Origin: Streptococcaceae bacterium
GTDB lineage: Bacteria; Bacillota; Bacilli; Lactobacillales; Streptococcaceae
Direction: 5' to 3'
DNA: 64,000 nt
Assembly (NCBI GenBank): GCA_902363395.1
Contig: CABIZZ010000001.1
Span: 310,001 to 374,000, forward strand
The position numbers and the translations under genes were made by a program. A model generated the notes under the pieces. The model saw only the letters and a list, made by a program, of their open reading frames with translations. It had not been told where the DNA came from and searched no databases. Of this stretch, positions 50,948 through 58,421 are shown in pieces (the stretch's first letter is position 1; the number at the start of each line of letters is the position of its first letter).

Positions 50948-53011
50948 ATGTCTTTTAAAGTGCTACACAGAGGATATCAACATATCCGATTATCGTCCTC
51001 GTTTTCACTGACCTTGGATATTCAAGATTATCTTCGTTCCTTGGCTAAAGATGAAAAAGGGATCGACTCTATTCAGTTTTATATGGATCAGCAGCACTTT
51101 ACTCTACGTATGAAAGAAGGCTTCTCTGTATTAGAAAATGCAGAGGCCTTTTTAAAAAAAATTGACAAGGGGAAAGTTTCGGACTTGATGACTCTTCCCA
51201 TTCGTAGAGAAGAGAGTGCTTATTCAATTGTATCGGGTGCAGCGATTAAGCGTTTGCTGTTTCGAAGTTTTGTACCCTACCCTATTCGTTATATTTGGAC
51301 TTGTTATCAGGCTTTGGGTTATGTCAAAGAAGCCTATCAAACTTTAGCGCGCAAGGAACTAACCATGGAGGTCTTGGACTGTTCGGCCATTTTGTTGTCC
51401 TTGTTTATGAACCAATCCAAGACAGCTAGCAACATCATGTTTATGCTTGATTTGGGTAATCATCTGGATCAGTGGTCTTTAAAAAAAACAGCAACAGATT
51501 TGGAACAAAGCCTTCTTGCTAAAGAAAGTGATGTTTTCTTAGTGCGGGGAGACATGGTCATCAGCATCAAGAGTTCTGATGTTCAAGTAGGTGATGTATT
51601 AGTTGTCTCCCAAGGTAATGAAATCTTGTTTGACGGCCAAGTGGTTTCAGGATTAGGCATGGTCAATGAGAGTTCCTTGACTGGAGAGAGCTTCCCTGTT
51701 GAAAAGAAAGAGGGAGATTCTGTATGTGCGAATACTGTTTTGGAAACAGGAGAGTTAAGAATTCGTGTGACTGATAATCAGATAAACAGTCGTATTTTGC
51801 AACTCATCAATCTGATGAAAAAATCTGAAGAGAGTAAGAAGACAAAACAACGTCATTTTATTAGGATGGCAGACAAGGTTGTAAAATATAACTTCTTAGG
51901 TGCTGGTTTGACTTATCTGTTAACAGGTTCGTTTTCAAAAGCCATTTCCTTTTTATTGGTGGATTTTTCATGTGCTCTAAAAATATCCACACCTGTAGCC
52001 TACCTTACGGCCATAAAGGAAGGTCTAAATCGAGAAATGGTTATTAAAGATGGTGATGTATTAGAAAAATATCTGGAAGTGGATACTTTCTTGTTTGATA
52101 AAACGGGTACCATCACGACGAGTTATCCTTTGGTTGAAAAGGTTCTTCCTTTCGGAGATTATACTGAGAAAGATATTTTAAGAATAAGTGCATGTTTGGA
52201 GGAACATATCTATCATCCTATTGCCAATGCAATTGTTAAACAAGCTGAAATTGAAGGCATTGAACACGAAGAAATGCATGGCAAGCTTCAGTATGTTGCA
52301 AGCAAAGGGATTAAATCGCAAATTGATGGTCAATCGGTTGTCATTGGAAATTATGTACTAATGCAAGACGAACAGGTAAGAATTAGTTCTGAGCAGCTGG
52401 CCTTGATTGAGCAATATAAGACTCATTACAATTTATTGTTTTTGGCTTATAAGAAAGAATTAATTGGGATGTTTTGTATCCACACTCCCTTGAGAAGCGA
52501 GGCGAAAGTTGCATTGAAAAAGCTAAAGCGCCAAGGGAAAAAACTGATTCTGGCAACTGGTGATACGTTGGCTAGAACAGAAGAGTTGGTTAAAGATCTG
52601 CCATTTGACAACGTTTATACTGATTTAAAACCAGATGGTAAGTTTCAGTTGGTTCAGGAATTACAGAAAGCTGGCCGAACTATTTTGATGGTTGGAGACG
52701 GGTTAAACGACTCTGCTGCCTTGACGCTTGCAGATATTGGGGTTGTGATGAATGAAAGTGCTGATATTTCTAAGCAGATGAGTGATATTTTATTATTAGA
52801 TAATCGTTTAGATTTCTTCGAGGAATTGAATTCTTTATCTGAATCGTTGCAGAAATTAATTCAAAGAAATATTCAAGAAACAGTTGTAATAAATGGAAGT
52901 TTAATTGGATTTGGGTTGTTAAATTGGTTAAGCCCATCTAATCTTTCGATATTGCACAATCTGACTACTTTAAGAATCGTCCTTCGTAGTCTTTCTATTA
53001 AAAGTAGGTAA
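50948..53011 (+). CDS. Heavy-metal-type P-type ATPase
   Basis: 687 residues. The phosphorylation site is DKTGTIT with Asp384, the actuator motif NESSLTGESFP, and the hinge MVGDGLNDSAAL. The membrane metal motif, usually CPC-like, reads SCALKISTP (Cys342), a non-canonical form without Pro next to Cys. The N-terminal ~95 residues resemble a degenerate HMA-like domain with no CxxC. ATG 50948 follows AGGTGAATA. Cotranscribed with the DUF6110 gene and followed by cadDX. Substrate metal uncertain; not a classic copper or cadmium pump. Confidence 0.85.
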   Translation: MSFKVLHRGYQHIRLSSSFSLTLDIQDYLRSLAKDEKGIDSIQFYMDQQHFTLRMKEGFSVLENAEAFLKKIDKGKVSDLMTLPIRREESAYSIVSGAAIKRLLFRSFVPYPIRYIWTCYQALGYVKEAYQTLARKELTMEVLDCSAILLSLFMNQSKTASNIMFMLDLGNHLDQWSLKKTATDLEQSLLAKESDVFLVRGDMVISIKSSDVQVGDVLVVSQGNEILFDGQVVSGLGMVNESSLTGESFPVEKKEGDSVCANTVLETGELRIRVTDNQINSRILQLINLMKKSEESKKTKQRHFIRMADKVVKYNFLGAGLTYLLTGSFSKAISFLLVDFSCALKISTPVAYLTAIKEGLNREMVIKDGDVLEKYLEVDTFLFDKTGTITTSYPLVEKVLPFGDYTEKDILRISACLEEHIYHPIANAIVKQAEIEGIEHEEMHGKLQYVASKGIKSQIDGQSVVIGNYVLMQDEQVRISSEQLALIEQYKTHYNLLFLAYKKELIGMFCIHTPLRSEAKVALKKLKRQGKKLILATGDTLARTEELVKDLPFDNVYTDLKPDGKFQLVQELQKAGRTILMVGDGLNDSAALTLADIGVVMNESADISKQMSDILLLDNRLDFFEELNSLSESLQKLIQRNIQETVVINGSLIGFGLLNWLSPSNLSILHNLTTLRIVLRSLSIKSR

Positions 53012-53067
53012 GAGACCGAGAAGCTGAGGTTATAAAAACTAAAAGGAGTTGTCTCATTTGAGAATAA

Positions 53068-53096
53068 CGGCTCTTTGTCAACTGTAGTGGGTTGGT
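53068..53096. mobile_element. Possible end of an ISL3-type element
   Basis: GGCTCTTTGTCAACTGTAGT followed by GGGTTG resembles the terminal inverted repeat of ISL3-family elements in streptococci. No transposase or second end is seen, so it would be a solo remnant. Confidence 0.4.
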
Positions 53097-53111
53097 GGAA
53101 AATTATACCCT

Positions 53112-53141
53112 GGAGAGGACCAAATTGGTTCTCTCCTTTTA
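53112..53141 (+). terminator. Terminator after the P-type ATPase gene
   Basis: GGAGAG-G-ACCAA-ATTGGT-T-CTCTCC stem followed by TTTT. Confidence 0.8.
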
Positions 53142-53249
53142 AATATTGAAAAAACCATTGGCAGTGGACATACTTTAAGACTATATATTTCTGAAACTAG
53201 TTTCACAATACAAATATTGACATGCAATTATTAATTGGTGGATTTTAAG

Positions 53250-53301
53250 TTGACATCTACAAAGGTTAATGTTAGAATACATTCAAAAATATATTTGAAT
53301 G
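53250..53301 (+). promoter_or_regulatory. cadDX promoter and CadC/CadX-type operator
   Basis: TTGACA (53250-53255), 17-base spacer, TAGAAT (53273-53278). Directly after it lies CATTCAAA-N6-TTTGAATG (53280-53301), closely like the ArsR/CadC operator known from cad operons. It covers the transcription start. Confidence 0.85.
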
Positions 53302-53310
53302 AGGTGTTTT

Positions 53311-53925
53311 ATGATTCAAAATATTGTTACTTCAATAATCCTGTATTCTGGGACAGCCGTAGACTTACTTATTATCCTAATGTTATTTTTTGCCAAAAGA
53401 AAAAGCAGAAAGGACATCATTAACATCTATTTAGGACAATTTCTAGGCTCTGTTAGTCTAATATTCCTAAGTTTGCTTTTTGCATTTGTCTTAAATTATA
53501 TTCCTAGTAAAGAGATTTTAGGTTTACTCGGTTTGATTCCAATTTTCCTAGGCCTCAAAGTTTTGCTTTTAGGAGATTCTGATGGAGAAGCTATTGCAAA
53601 AGATGGTTTGCGAAAAGACAATAAAAACCTGATTTTTCTAGTAGCTATGATTACTTTTGCAAGTTGTGGCGCTGACAATATTGGTGTCTTTGTCCCATAT
53701 TTTACCACCTTAAATTTAGCGAATTTGATAGTGACTTTACTTACTTTTCTAGTCATGATTTATCTCTTGGTTTTTTCTGCCCAAAAATTAGCACAAGTCC
53801 CTTCTGTTGGAGAAACTTTGGAAAAATATAGCAGATGGTTTATTGCCGTTGTCTATTTAGGATTGGGGATGTATATCCTGATTGAAAACAACAGCTTTGA
53901 CATGCTATGGGCTGTGTTAGGCTAG
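53311..53925 (+). CDS. cadD: CadD cadmium resistance transporter
   Basis: 204 residues from ATG 53311 (GAGGTG upstream; longer frame unlikely because it covers the operator). Five or six hydrophobic segments; the ASCGADNIGVFVPYF motif (about 115-130) is characteristic of the CadD/LysE-like family. It confers cadmium (and sometimes zinc) resistance in Gram-positive bacteria. Overlaps the frame of cadX only upstream of the cadX ATG; the genes are 11 bases apart. Confidence 0.9.
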   Translation: MIQNIVTSIILYSGTAVDLLIILMLFFAKRKSRKDIINIYLGQFLGSVSLIFLSLLFAFVLNYIPSKEILGLLGLIPIFLGLKVLLLGDSDGEAIAKDGLRKDNKNLIFLVAMITFASCGADNIGVFVPYFTTLNLANLIVTLLTFLVMIYLLVFSAQKLAQVPSVGETLEKYSRWFIAVVYLGLGMYILIENNSFDMLWAVLG

Positions 53926-53936
53926 GAGAAAAAATT

Positions 53937-54275
53937 ATGAAAAAAGATAGTATCTGTCAAGTGGATGTTATTAATCAACAAAATGTTACAACCGCAACGA
54001 ACTACCTTGAAAAGGAAAAAGTCCAAAAATCACTTCGCATTTTATCAAAATTTACCGATAATAAACAGATAAATATCATCTTTTATCTCCTTGCTGTTGA
54101 AGAACTCTGTGTCTGTGATATAGCCTGTTTACTAAATCTCAGTATGGCATCTGCCTCCCACCATCTTCGTAAACTAGCCAATCAAAACATCTTGGATACT
54201 AGAAGAGAGGGGAAAATTATATATTATTTTATAAAAGATGAGGAAATCAAAGACTTTTTTAATCAACTAGGATAA
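53937..54275 (+). CDS. cadX: CadX/CadC ArsR-family metal-responsive repressor
   Basis: 112 residues from ATG 53937 (TAGGAGAAAA upstream). A winged helix-turn-helix of the ArsR-SmtB family with ELCVCDIACLL, the ELCVCD metal-binding helix of CadC-type sensors, and SMASASHHLRKLANQNIL as recognition helix. Expected to repress cadDX through the operator at 53280. Intact. Confidence 0.9.
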   Translation: MKKDSICQVDVINQQNVTTATNYLEKEKVQKSLRILSKFTDNKQINIIFYLLAVEELCVCDIACLLNLSMASASHHLRKLANQNILDTRREGKIIYYFIKDEEIKDFFNQLG

Positions 54276-54320
54276 CAACTATTTTTACTACTTTATCATG
54301 ATTATATATAGGACTTATCT

Positions 54321-54454
54321 ATGAAATTTTTTGATGAAAATTACTCAGAAGAAAGACTACTCGTAGCAAATGTTTAAGAAAAAAGTATAATTTAAAGCAA
54401 AGCGACCTAGGTAATGCAGGTCAAGTTAGCCAAGTTGAAAAGGGAGAAATCTGA
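54321..54454 (+). pseudogene. Remnant of an XRE-type regulator
   Basis: ATG 54321 opens MKFFDENYSEERLLVANV, then a one-base shift leads to LRKKYNLKQSDLGNAGQVSQ followed by VEKGEI and a stop. Together this is a truncated, frameshifted helix-turn-helix. The remaining 54455-54673 has no ORF. Confidence 0.5.
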
Positions 54455-54673
54455 AAGAAAATGTATCTTTGATAGTAGTCATTTATTGTGAAATATGATA
54501 TATTTATTTTTTAGATGGATGAATATTTCTAAAGTTAAATAGAATATGACAGATACATGCTTTTTAGTGTATCTTGTTTGTACTCAAAATATGAAGTGAC
54601 TATCCAATATTTAAGATTAATAAATATTATACGATGAGATAGAATACTACAAAATGAAAGACAATGTAATCCG

Positions 54674-55255
54674 ATGAAGAAAGATAGATTAATTGCATTG
54701 ACAGATGCTGTTCTAGCAATTATTATGACCATTTTGATTTTAGAGTTAGAAAAACCAACGACACCAAGTCTTCAAGCTTTTTGGGATTTACGGCAAAATT
54801 TCTTTGCTTATTTTCTTTCCTTTTTCTGGTTGGGATCGTTATGGATGGCACTAAATACATTGTGGGAAAAGGTTGAGAAAATTTCCCCACAAATTGTTTG
54901 GTGGAATTTGTATCTTTTATTTTTTGTTTCATTTATGCCCTATGCTACTGGAATAGTTAGTAGTCATTTCATGAATCATACGGCACAGCTCTTTTATGGA
55001 CTGATCGTTATTGTTTCAACGGTAGCAAACTGGTTTTTACATAAAGTAATTGATAAACCCAATATAGATCAGAAAGAATTACTTGAAGCTACCGCACAAT
55101 ATAGGAAGTTATTGATACCTGACCTAATAATTAAAGGAGTGGGATTGATTCTGTCCTTAATTCTCTATCCTCCGATTATGATGTATAGTGTTTTAATTGC
55201 GGCATTTTACATCATAACTTTAAAAACACTATCCGAAAAAAGAGTGAATAACTAA
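54674..55255 (+). CDS. TMEM175-like (DUF1211) membrane protein
   Basis: 193 residues, about six hydrophobic segments. The N-terminal RLIALTDAVLAIIMTILILEL is the bacterial TMEM175 signature, with T where many have S in the F-S-D motif region. Bacterial members are potassium channels. No clear SD before the ATG (AATGTAATCCG). It sits alone near the right end of the cadDX module. Confidence 0.8.
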   Translation: MKKDRLIALTDAVLAIIMTILILELEKPTTPSLQAFWDLRQNFFAYFLSFFWLGSLWMALNTLWEKVEKISPQIVWWNLYLLFFVSFMPYATGIVSSHFMNHTAQLFYGLIVIVSTVANWFLHKVIDKPNIDQKELLEATAQYRKLLIPDLIIKGVGLILSLILYPPIMMYSVLIAAFYIITLKTLSEKRVNN

Positions 55256-55437
55256 AAAACGGTGACCAAAGTTAGGTGTATTATTTTAATGCTTAGAGAC
55301 CTAAACTATTCCCTATTTTAAAAATATTGATTCAGATTTTATGAAATTAAAAAGTAGATATTGTTCAGAAAATCCTTGATATTACGCTGTTTTTAGTCCA
55401 ACTGAAATCCATACTTTCCAAACCAGGTCTTAAGAAA

Positions 55438-55619
55438 GCTCGTAAAGCTAGCCAGTTCTCTAAACGTTAATTCGTTACTGGAATACAGAATACAAACGAA
55501 AACACTTTGCATCTTGCAAGGTGTTTTTTTGTATGAGAACTGGCGGTGAGCAATTAGTATAGCTCTAGCGACTTTAGTCGCGTAGAGATATGCTATGCAC
55601 AGTTGCCCCAAGAAAACAA
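55438..55619 (+). repeat. 182-base direct repeat, right copy, with rpsI-end att copy 6
   Basis: Same order as the copy at 49741: att core, ACACTTTGCA/TGCAAGGTGT terminator, GCGAC-TTTA-GTCGC hairpin, ending CCCCAAGAAAACAA. The 15 bases before it (CCAGGTCTTAAGAAA) are former rpsI codons as at att copy 4. Confidence 0.85.
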
Positions 55620-55656
55620 GCGTAGCGATGTTTGATTGGATGGCAACCACTGCACT

Positions 55657-55729
55657 CAAAACGTTAATCAACACGATTATATCAACGTTTACAGACATTC
55701 AAGAATTTTCTCTTGGATGTCTTTTTTTG
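55657..55729 (+). mobile_element. Partial rpsI 3' end and terminator (att copy 6b)
   Basis: CTCAAAACGTTAATCAACAC onward repeats the sequence after rpsI exactly through the AGACATTCAAGA/TCTTGGATGTCT terminator. Only the last codons remain. 55730-56014 holds no gene, with a possible promoter (TTGAAAAAAT area) but nothing firm. Confidence 0.7.
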
Positions 55730-56014
55730 TCTACTTTAATTTTACAAATTAGTAATTGCATATAATTATTTGAAAAAATAAAAATAGTTAGTTACAATAA
55801 AAGTGTAAAAGCGCTTACTCGATTATTGGAGAGGTTAATAATGTAAGAGTTCTGTTTTTCTTTGTTAAGATAGGAGAATTTTTAGGAAAGGTAAAATGTC
55901 AGAATCAGTATATGCAAAGAATCTCAGCATTTCCGCTTTAAGTTTCAGAAAAATGATTAAGTGAAATAAGCAATGATTGAAGTATTAATAATGGTTTATT
56001 GGAGGTAGTTAAAA

Positions 56015-56632
56015 ATGAAAGAAAAATATAAAGTGACTGGGCAGTTATTTTTACTCTCAAATTTACCGTTTTGTTGTTTTATTTTGAAAGATATTTCATT
56101 AGTCTATGCTAGGTTGCTATTTGTACTTTTCTTGTTTTTTACATTATATTTCTCTTATAAAATAAGCATAAAACATAATGTCATTAATCGTATTCAGAAA
56201 CTAGAGTGGAACAAAGTACTTTATTGTTTAGCATTCGTTGCTTTGATAAGACTTACAGTTCATTTGTATGTAAGCATTTTTGGAGATACCCAAAATGATG
56301 CGTTATTACAAATTTTAAAAGATATTATGGGCGTAGAGTTATTCAATTTTTATGGAATTTTCGTAGGACCAGTTTTAGAGGAAATAACTTTTCATGGTGC
56401 AATAATGAATTATTGCTATAATATGAGCAGGAAAGGTTTCATCATATCAAATATATTGTTTGGATTTGTGCATTGCATGAACGAACCTAGTATTGGAATT
56501 TTTATTAGATCGATTTTACTGTATAGTTTGTTAGGCGGTATAGTATCTTACATTTATTATAGAACTAAAAGGATAGAATACTCTGTACTAATTCACATGC
56601 TTGCTAATTTTTTGTCTTTAATAGGTTTTTAA
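56015..56632 (+). CDS. CPBP-family intramembrane protease-like protein (Abi type)
   Basis: 205 residues with about five or six membrane segments. CPBP motifs: motif 1 EEITFHG (Glu122-Glu123, with His127 where most have Arg), motif 2 FGFVHCMN and motif 3 HMLANFLS. Family members include CAAX proteases and bacteriocin self-immunity or abortive-infection proteins. TGGAGGTAG precedes the ATG. No bacteriocin precursor is evident next to it. The Arg-to-His change may alter activity. Confidence 0.75.
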   Translation: MKEKYKVTGQLFLLSNLPFCCFILKDISLVYARLLFVLFLFFTLYFSYKISIKHNVINRIQKLEWNKVLYCLAFVALIRLTVHLYVSIFGDTQNDALLQILKDIMGVELFNFYGIFVGPVLEEITFHGAIMNYCYNMSRKGFIISNILFGFVHCMNEPSIGIFIRSILLYSLLGGIVSYIYYRTKRIEYSVLIHMLANFLSLIGF

Positions 56633-56719
56633 TTATGTATTCTGATTATTTTTATATTTGTAATTTCATGTAAGATTTTTGCTCAATAGACCACTAATAA
56701 TATTACTGGGGATAACATA

Positions 56720-57136
56720 ATGTTAGCAGATAAAGAAATGTTCTTCAAAATAGAAAATATCCTCCGTGAGCAAGGAGTACTTGAAAAGTTTGAAGAGGAA
56801 AATGGAAAAATAACTGATCATATGATGATTACGATGATGGAAATACCTCCTGAATTAGGAATTGATAAAGTTAGCGATAATATGCGTGCTTTTTATGCTT
56901 CATTTGATTTCTATAATATGATGATTGGGATTGCATTCGATTTAGACACAATGGAACTTATTCCTCAAATGTGGTTCACTCCTCAGACTGATGATGCTGT
57001 GGAACCTTCTAGTGAATGGATAGAATTTTTTGTAAAAACTCTATGTGAGAATATATCGGAAGAGGGTTTTGGAGTACCAATGTATAGTTTTTTAAATGAC
57101 CACAGTGACCTTACAATTGTTCCGACTCAATCATAG
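56720..57136 (+). CDS. Uncharacterised acidic 138-residue protein
   Basis: Not recognised. Soluble, acidic, rich in Met and Glu (MMITMMEIPPELGIDKVSDNM), no signal or membrane segment. The SD is weak (GGGGATAACATA before the ATG). It is 87 bases after the CPBP gene and before att copy 7. Could be a small immunity-like protein by its size and charge; no motif supports this. Confidence 0.5.
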   Translation: MLADKEMFFKIENILREQGVLEKFEEENGKITDHMMITMMEIPPELGIDKVSDNMRAFYASFDFYNMMIGIAFDLDTMELIPQMWFTPQTDDAVEPSSEWIEFFVKTLCENISEEGFGVPMYSFLNDHSDLTIVPTQS

Positions 57137-57215
57137 AAAAGAGAAATGGGAAAGAGTTTGAATAAACATGATCACAGCTTAGCTCATCATGCTTTCGAAG
57201 TAAGGATAGAAAAAA

Positions 57216-57249
57216 GCTCGTAAAGCTTCACAATTTAGTAAACGTTAAT
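57216..57249 (+). mobile_element. rpsI-end att copy 7
   Basis: GCTCGTAAAGCTTCACAATT then TAGTAAACGTTAAT. It is followed by a different terminator from copies 1-4, shared with copy 8. Confidence 0.8.
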
Positions 57250-57272
57250 TCAAAAGAATTACAATATTTACA

Positions 57273-57299
57273 AAGAGCACCTTTCGGGGTGTTCTTTTT
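57273..57299 (+). terminator. Terminator at att copy 7
   Basis: AGAGCACC-TTTC-GGGGTGTTCT then TTTT. A degenerate version lies at about 60797-60825 after att copy 8. Confidence 0.8.
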
Positions 57300-57329
57300 C
57301 CTACACCCAAATTAAATCAAAGATAAACA

Positions 57330-57384
57330 AAAACCACCCCATCTTCCCCAGTCAAATAGGACTGCAGAAAATAGGGTGGTTTTA
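57330..57384 (-). terminator. Terminator of the csbD-like gene
   Basis: AAAACCACCC (57330-57339) pairs with GGGTGGTTTT (57374-57383); on the minus strand the stem ends in TTTTTGTTTA. Confidence 0.7.
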
Positions 57385-57396
57385 GAACGTTAACGA

Positions 57397-57600
57397 TTAG
57401 TTATCGTCTTTGTGAAGGATGTTTTTCACACCGTTGATAGCTCCTTCAACAGCTTCTTTTGCATCTTCAGCAACTTCTTTTGCTTTTGATGCAACTTTTT
57501 CAGCAACGCCTTCAGCTTCTGTTTTTGTGTCGCCAGTTACTTTACCGAGACCTTCTTTAACAGAACCTTTAACTTGGTTTAATTTATCTTCTAATGACAT
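57397..57600 (-). CDS. CsbD-family stress protein
   Basis: 67 residues: [32 protein letters not shown] is typical of CsbD, a small hydrophilic general-stress protein family. An Ala/Glu/Lys helical tail follows. GGAGGTGACACT precedes the ATG. Function unknown. Confidence 0.85.
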   Translation of the reverse strand: MSLEDKLNQVKGSVKEGLGKVTGDTKTEAEGVAEKVASKAKEVAEDAKEAVEGAINGVKNILHKDDN

Positions 57601-57717
57601 AGTGTCACCTCCGTTAAGTAAATAGTTTTTTTAATCTGAATTCAAGACAGTTCATTTAAAAATAAAAAAACTATTTAGCTCAGATTAATATAAGTATATG
57701 CCTTCTGAAATAGGAAG

Positions 57718-58158
57718 TCAAATATTCGCTACGCTATTTTGAAAGTGGGAAGGAGTCATGGTGAGATTGCAACTAATGATGGATGAATAGGTCACGACAT
57801 TCAATTTTCTTTTGTCGTACTCTGCGATAAAGATATCATCTACTTTTTCGTAGCCATCTTGTTTGAATTGGTCCATAAGCCAGTCTTCAGTTTTGTTGAT
57901 AGTCTTCAAAATATCTGTCTGGATCACTCAGTTGGTGATAACTGGATATTTAGGATTTTCATCTCCCATTCCTACGATGATCAATTTTCCGTTTTGCTCA
58001 GTGACAGCCCGTTTAACTTCTTTCAATTGGAAGAGTCCATGAGTCCGTAGCTGCAGGGTGACGTCTGATGCGGAAAGTCTCTTTGAGCGACAAGCTTCTG
58101 GAGCTAATTTCCCATTTTTGATAATGATGTTTTTGATAGAAGAAACATTGGGTTTGAG
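57718..58158 (-). pseudogene. Decayed DUF421 (YetF-like) membrane-protein gene, C-terminal part
   Basis: On the minus strand the frame reads SIKNIIIKNGKLAPEACRSK, LSASDVTLQLRTHGLFQLKE and NGKLIIVGMGDENPKYPVIT, then a stop at about 57930, and continues in frame with VIQTDILKTINKTEDWLMDQ. This resembles the cytoplasmic part of DUF421 proteins. The 5' membrane part is missing and an internal stop is present. Confidence 0.65.
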
Positions 58159-58421
58159 CCATTAATTGTATATTTAGCATATGAACTAGGGATAGAACTG
58201 TTTTTAGTTAATGAGAAATCTAGTCTGGAGTAATGCTTAAATATTAAAATACATTCTGCTTAGAATATGATACAATAAATTTTGAATTAGATTTTATTTT
58301 ATTAAATCTATTAAAGAATTTGAAATTGTAAGCTTAGTAATTCGGATATGATTTTTAATAAATAGAGTTCAATATATTTAAATATTTACGTTTTCTATTT
58401 TTATTATACTGGAGGAAAATA

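Noticed and set aside
55393..55698. Minus-strand ORF of 101 codons across the 182-base repeat
   Set aside because: It spans an att core, a terminator hairpin and two element junctions, so it is a chance frame.
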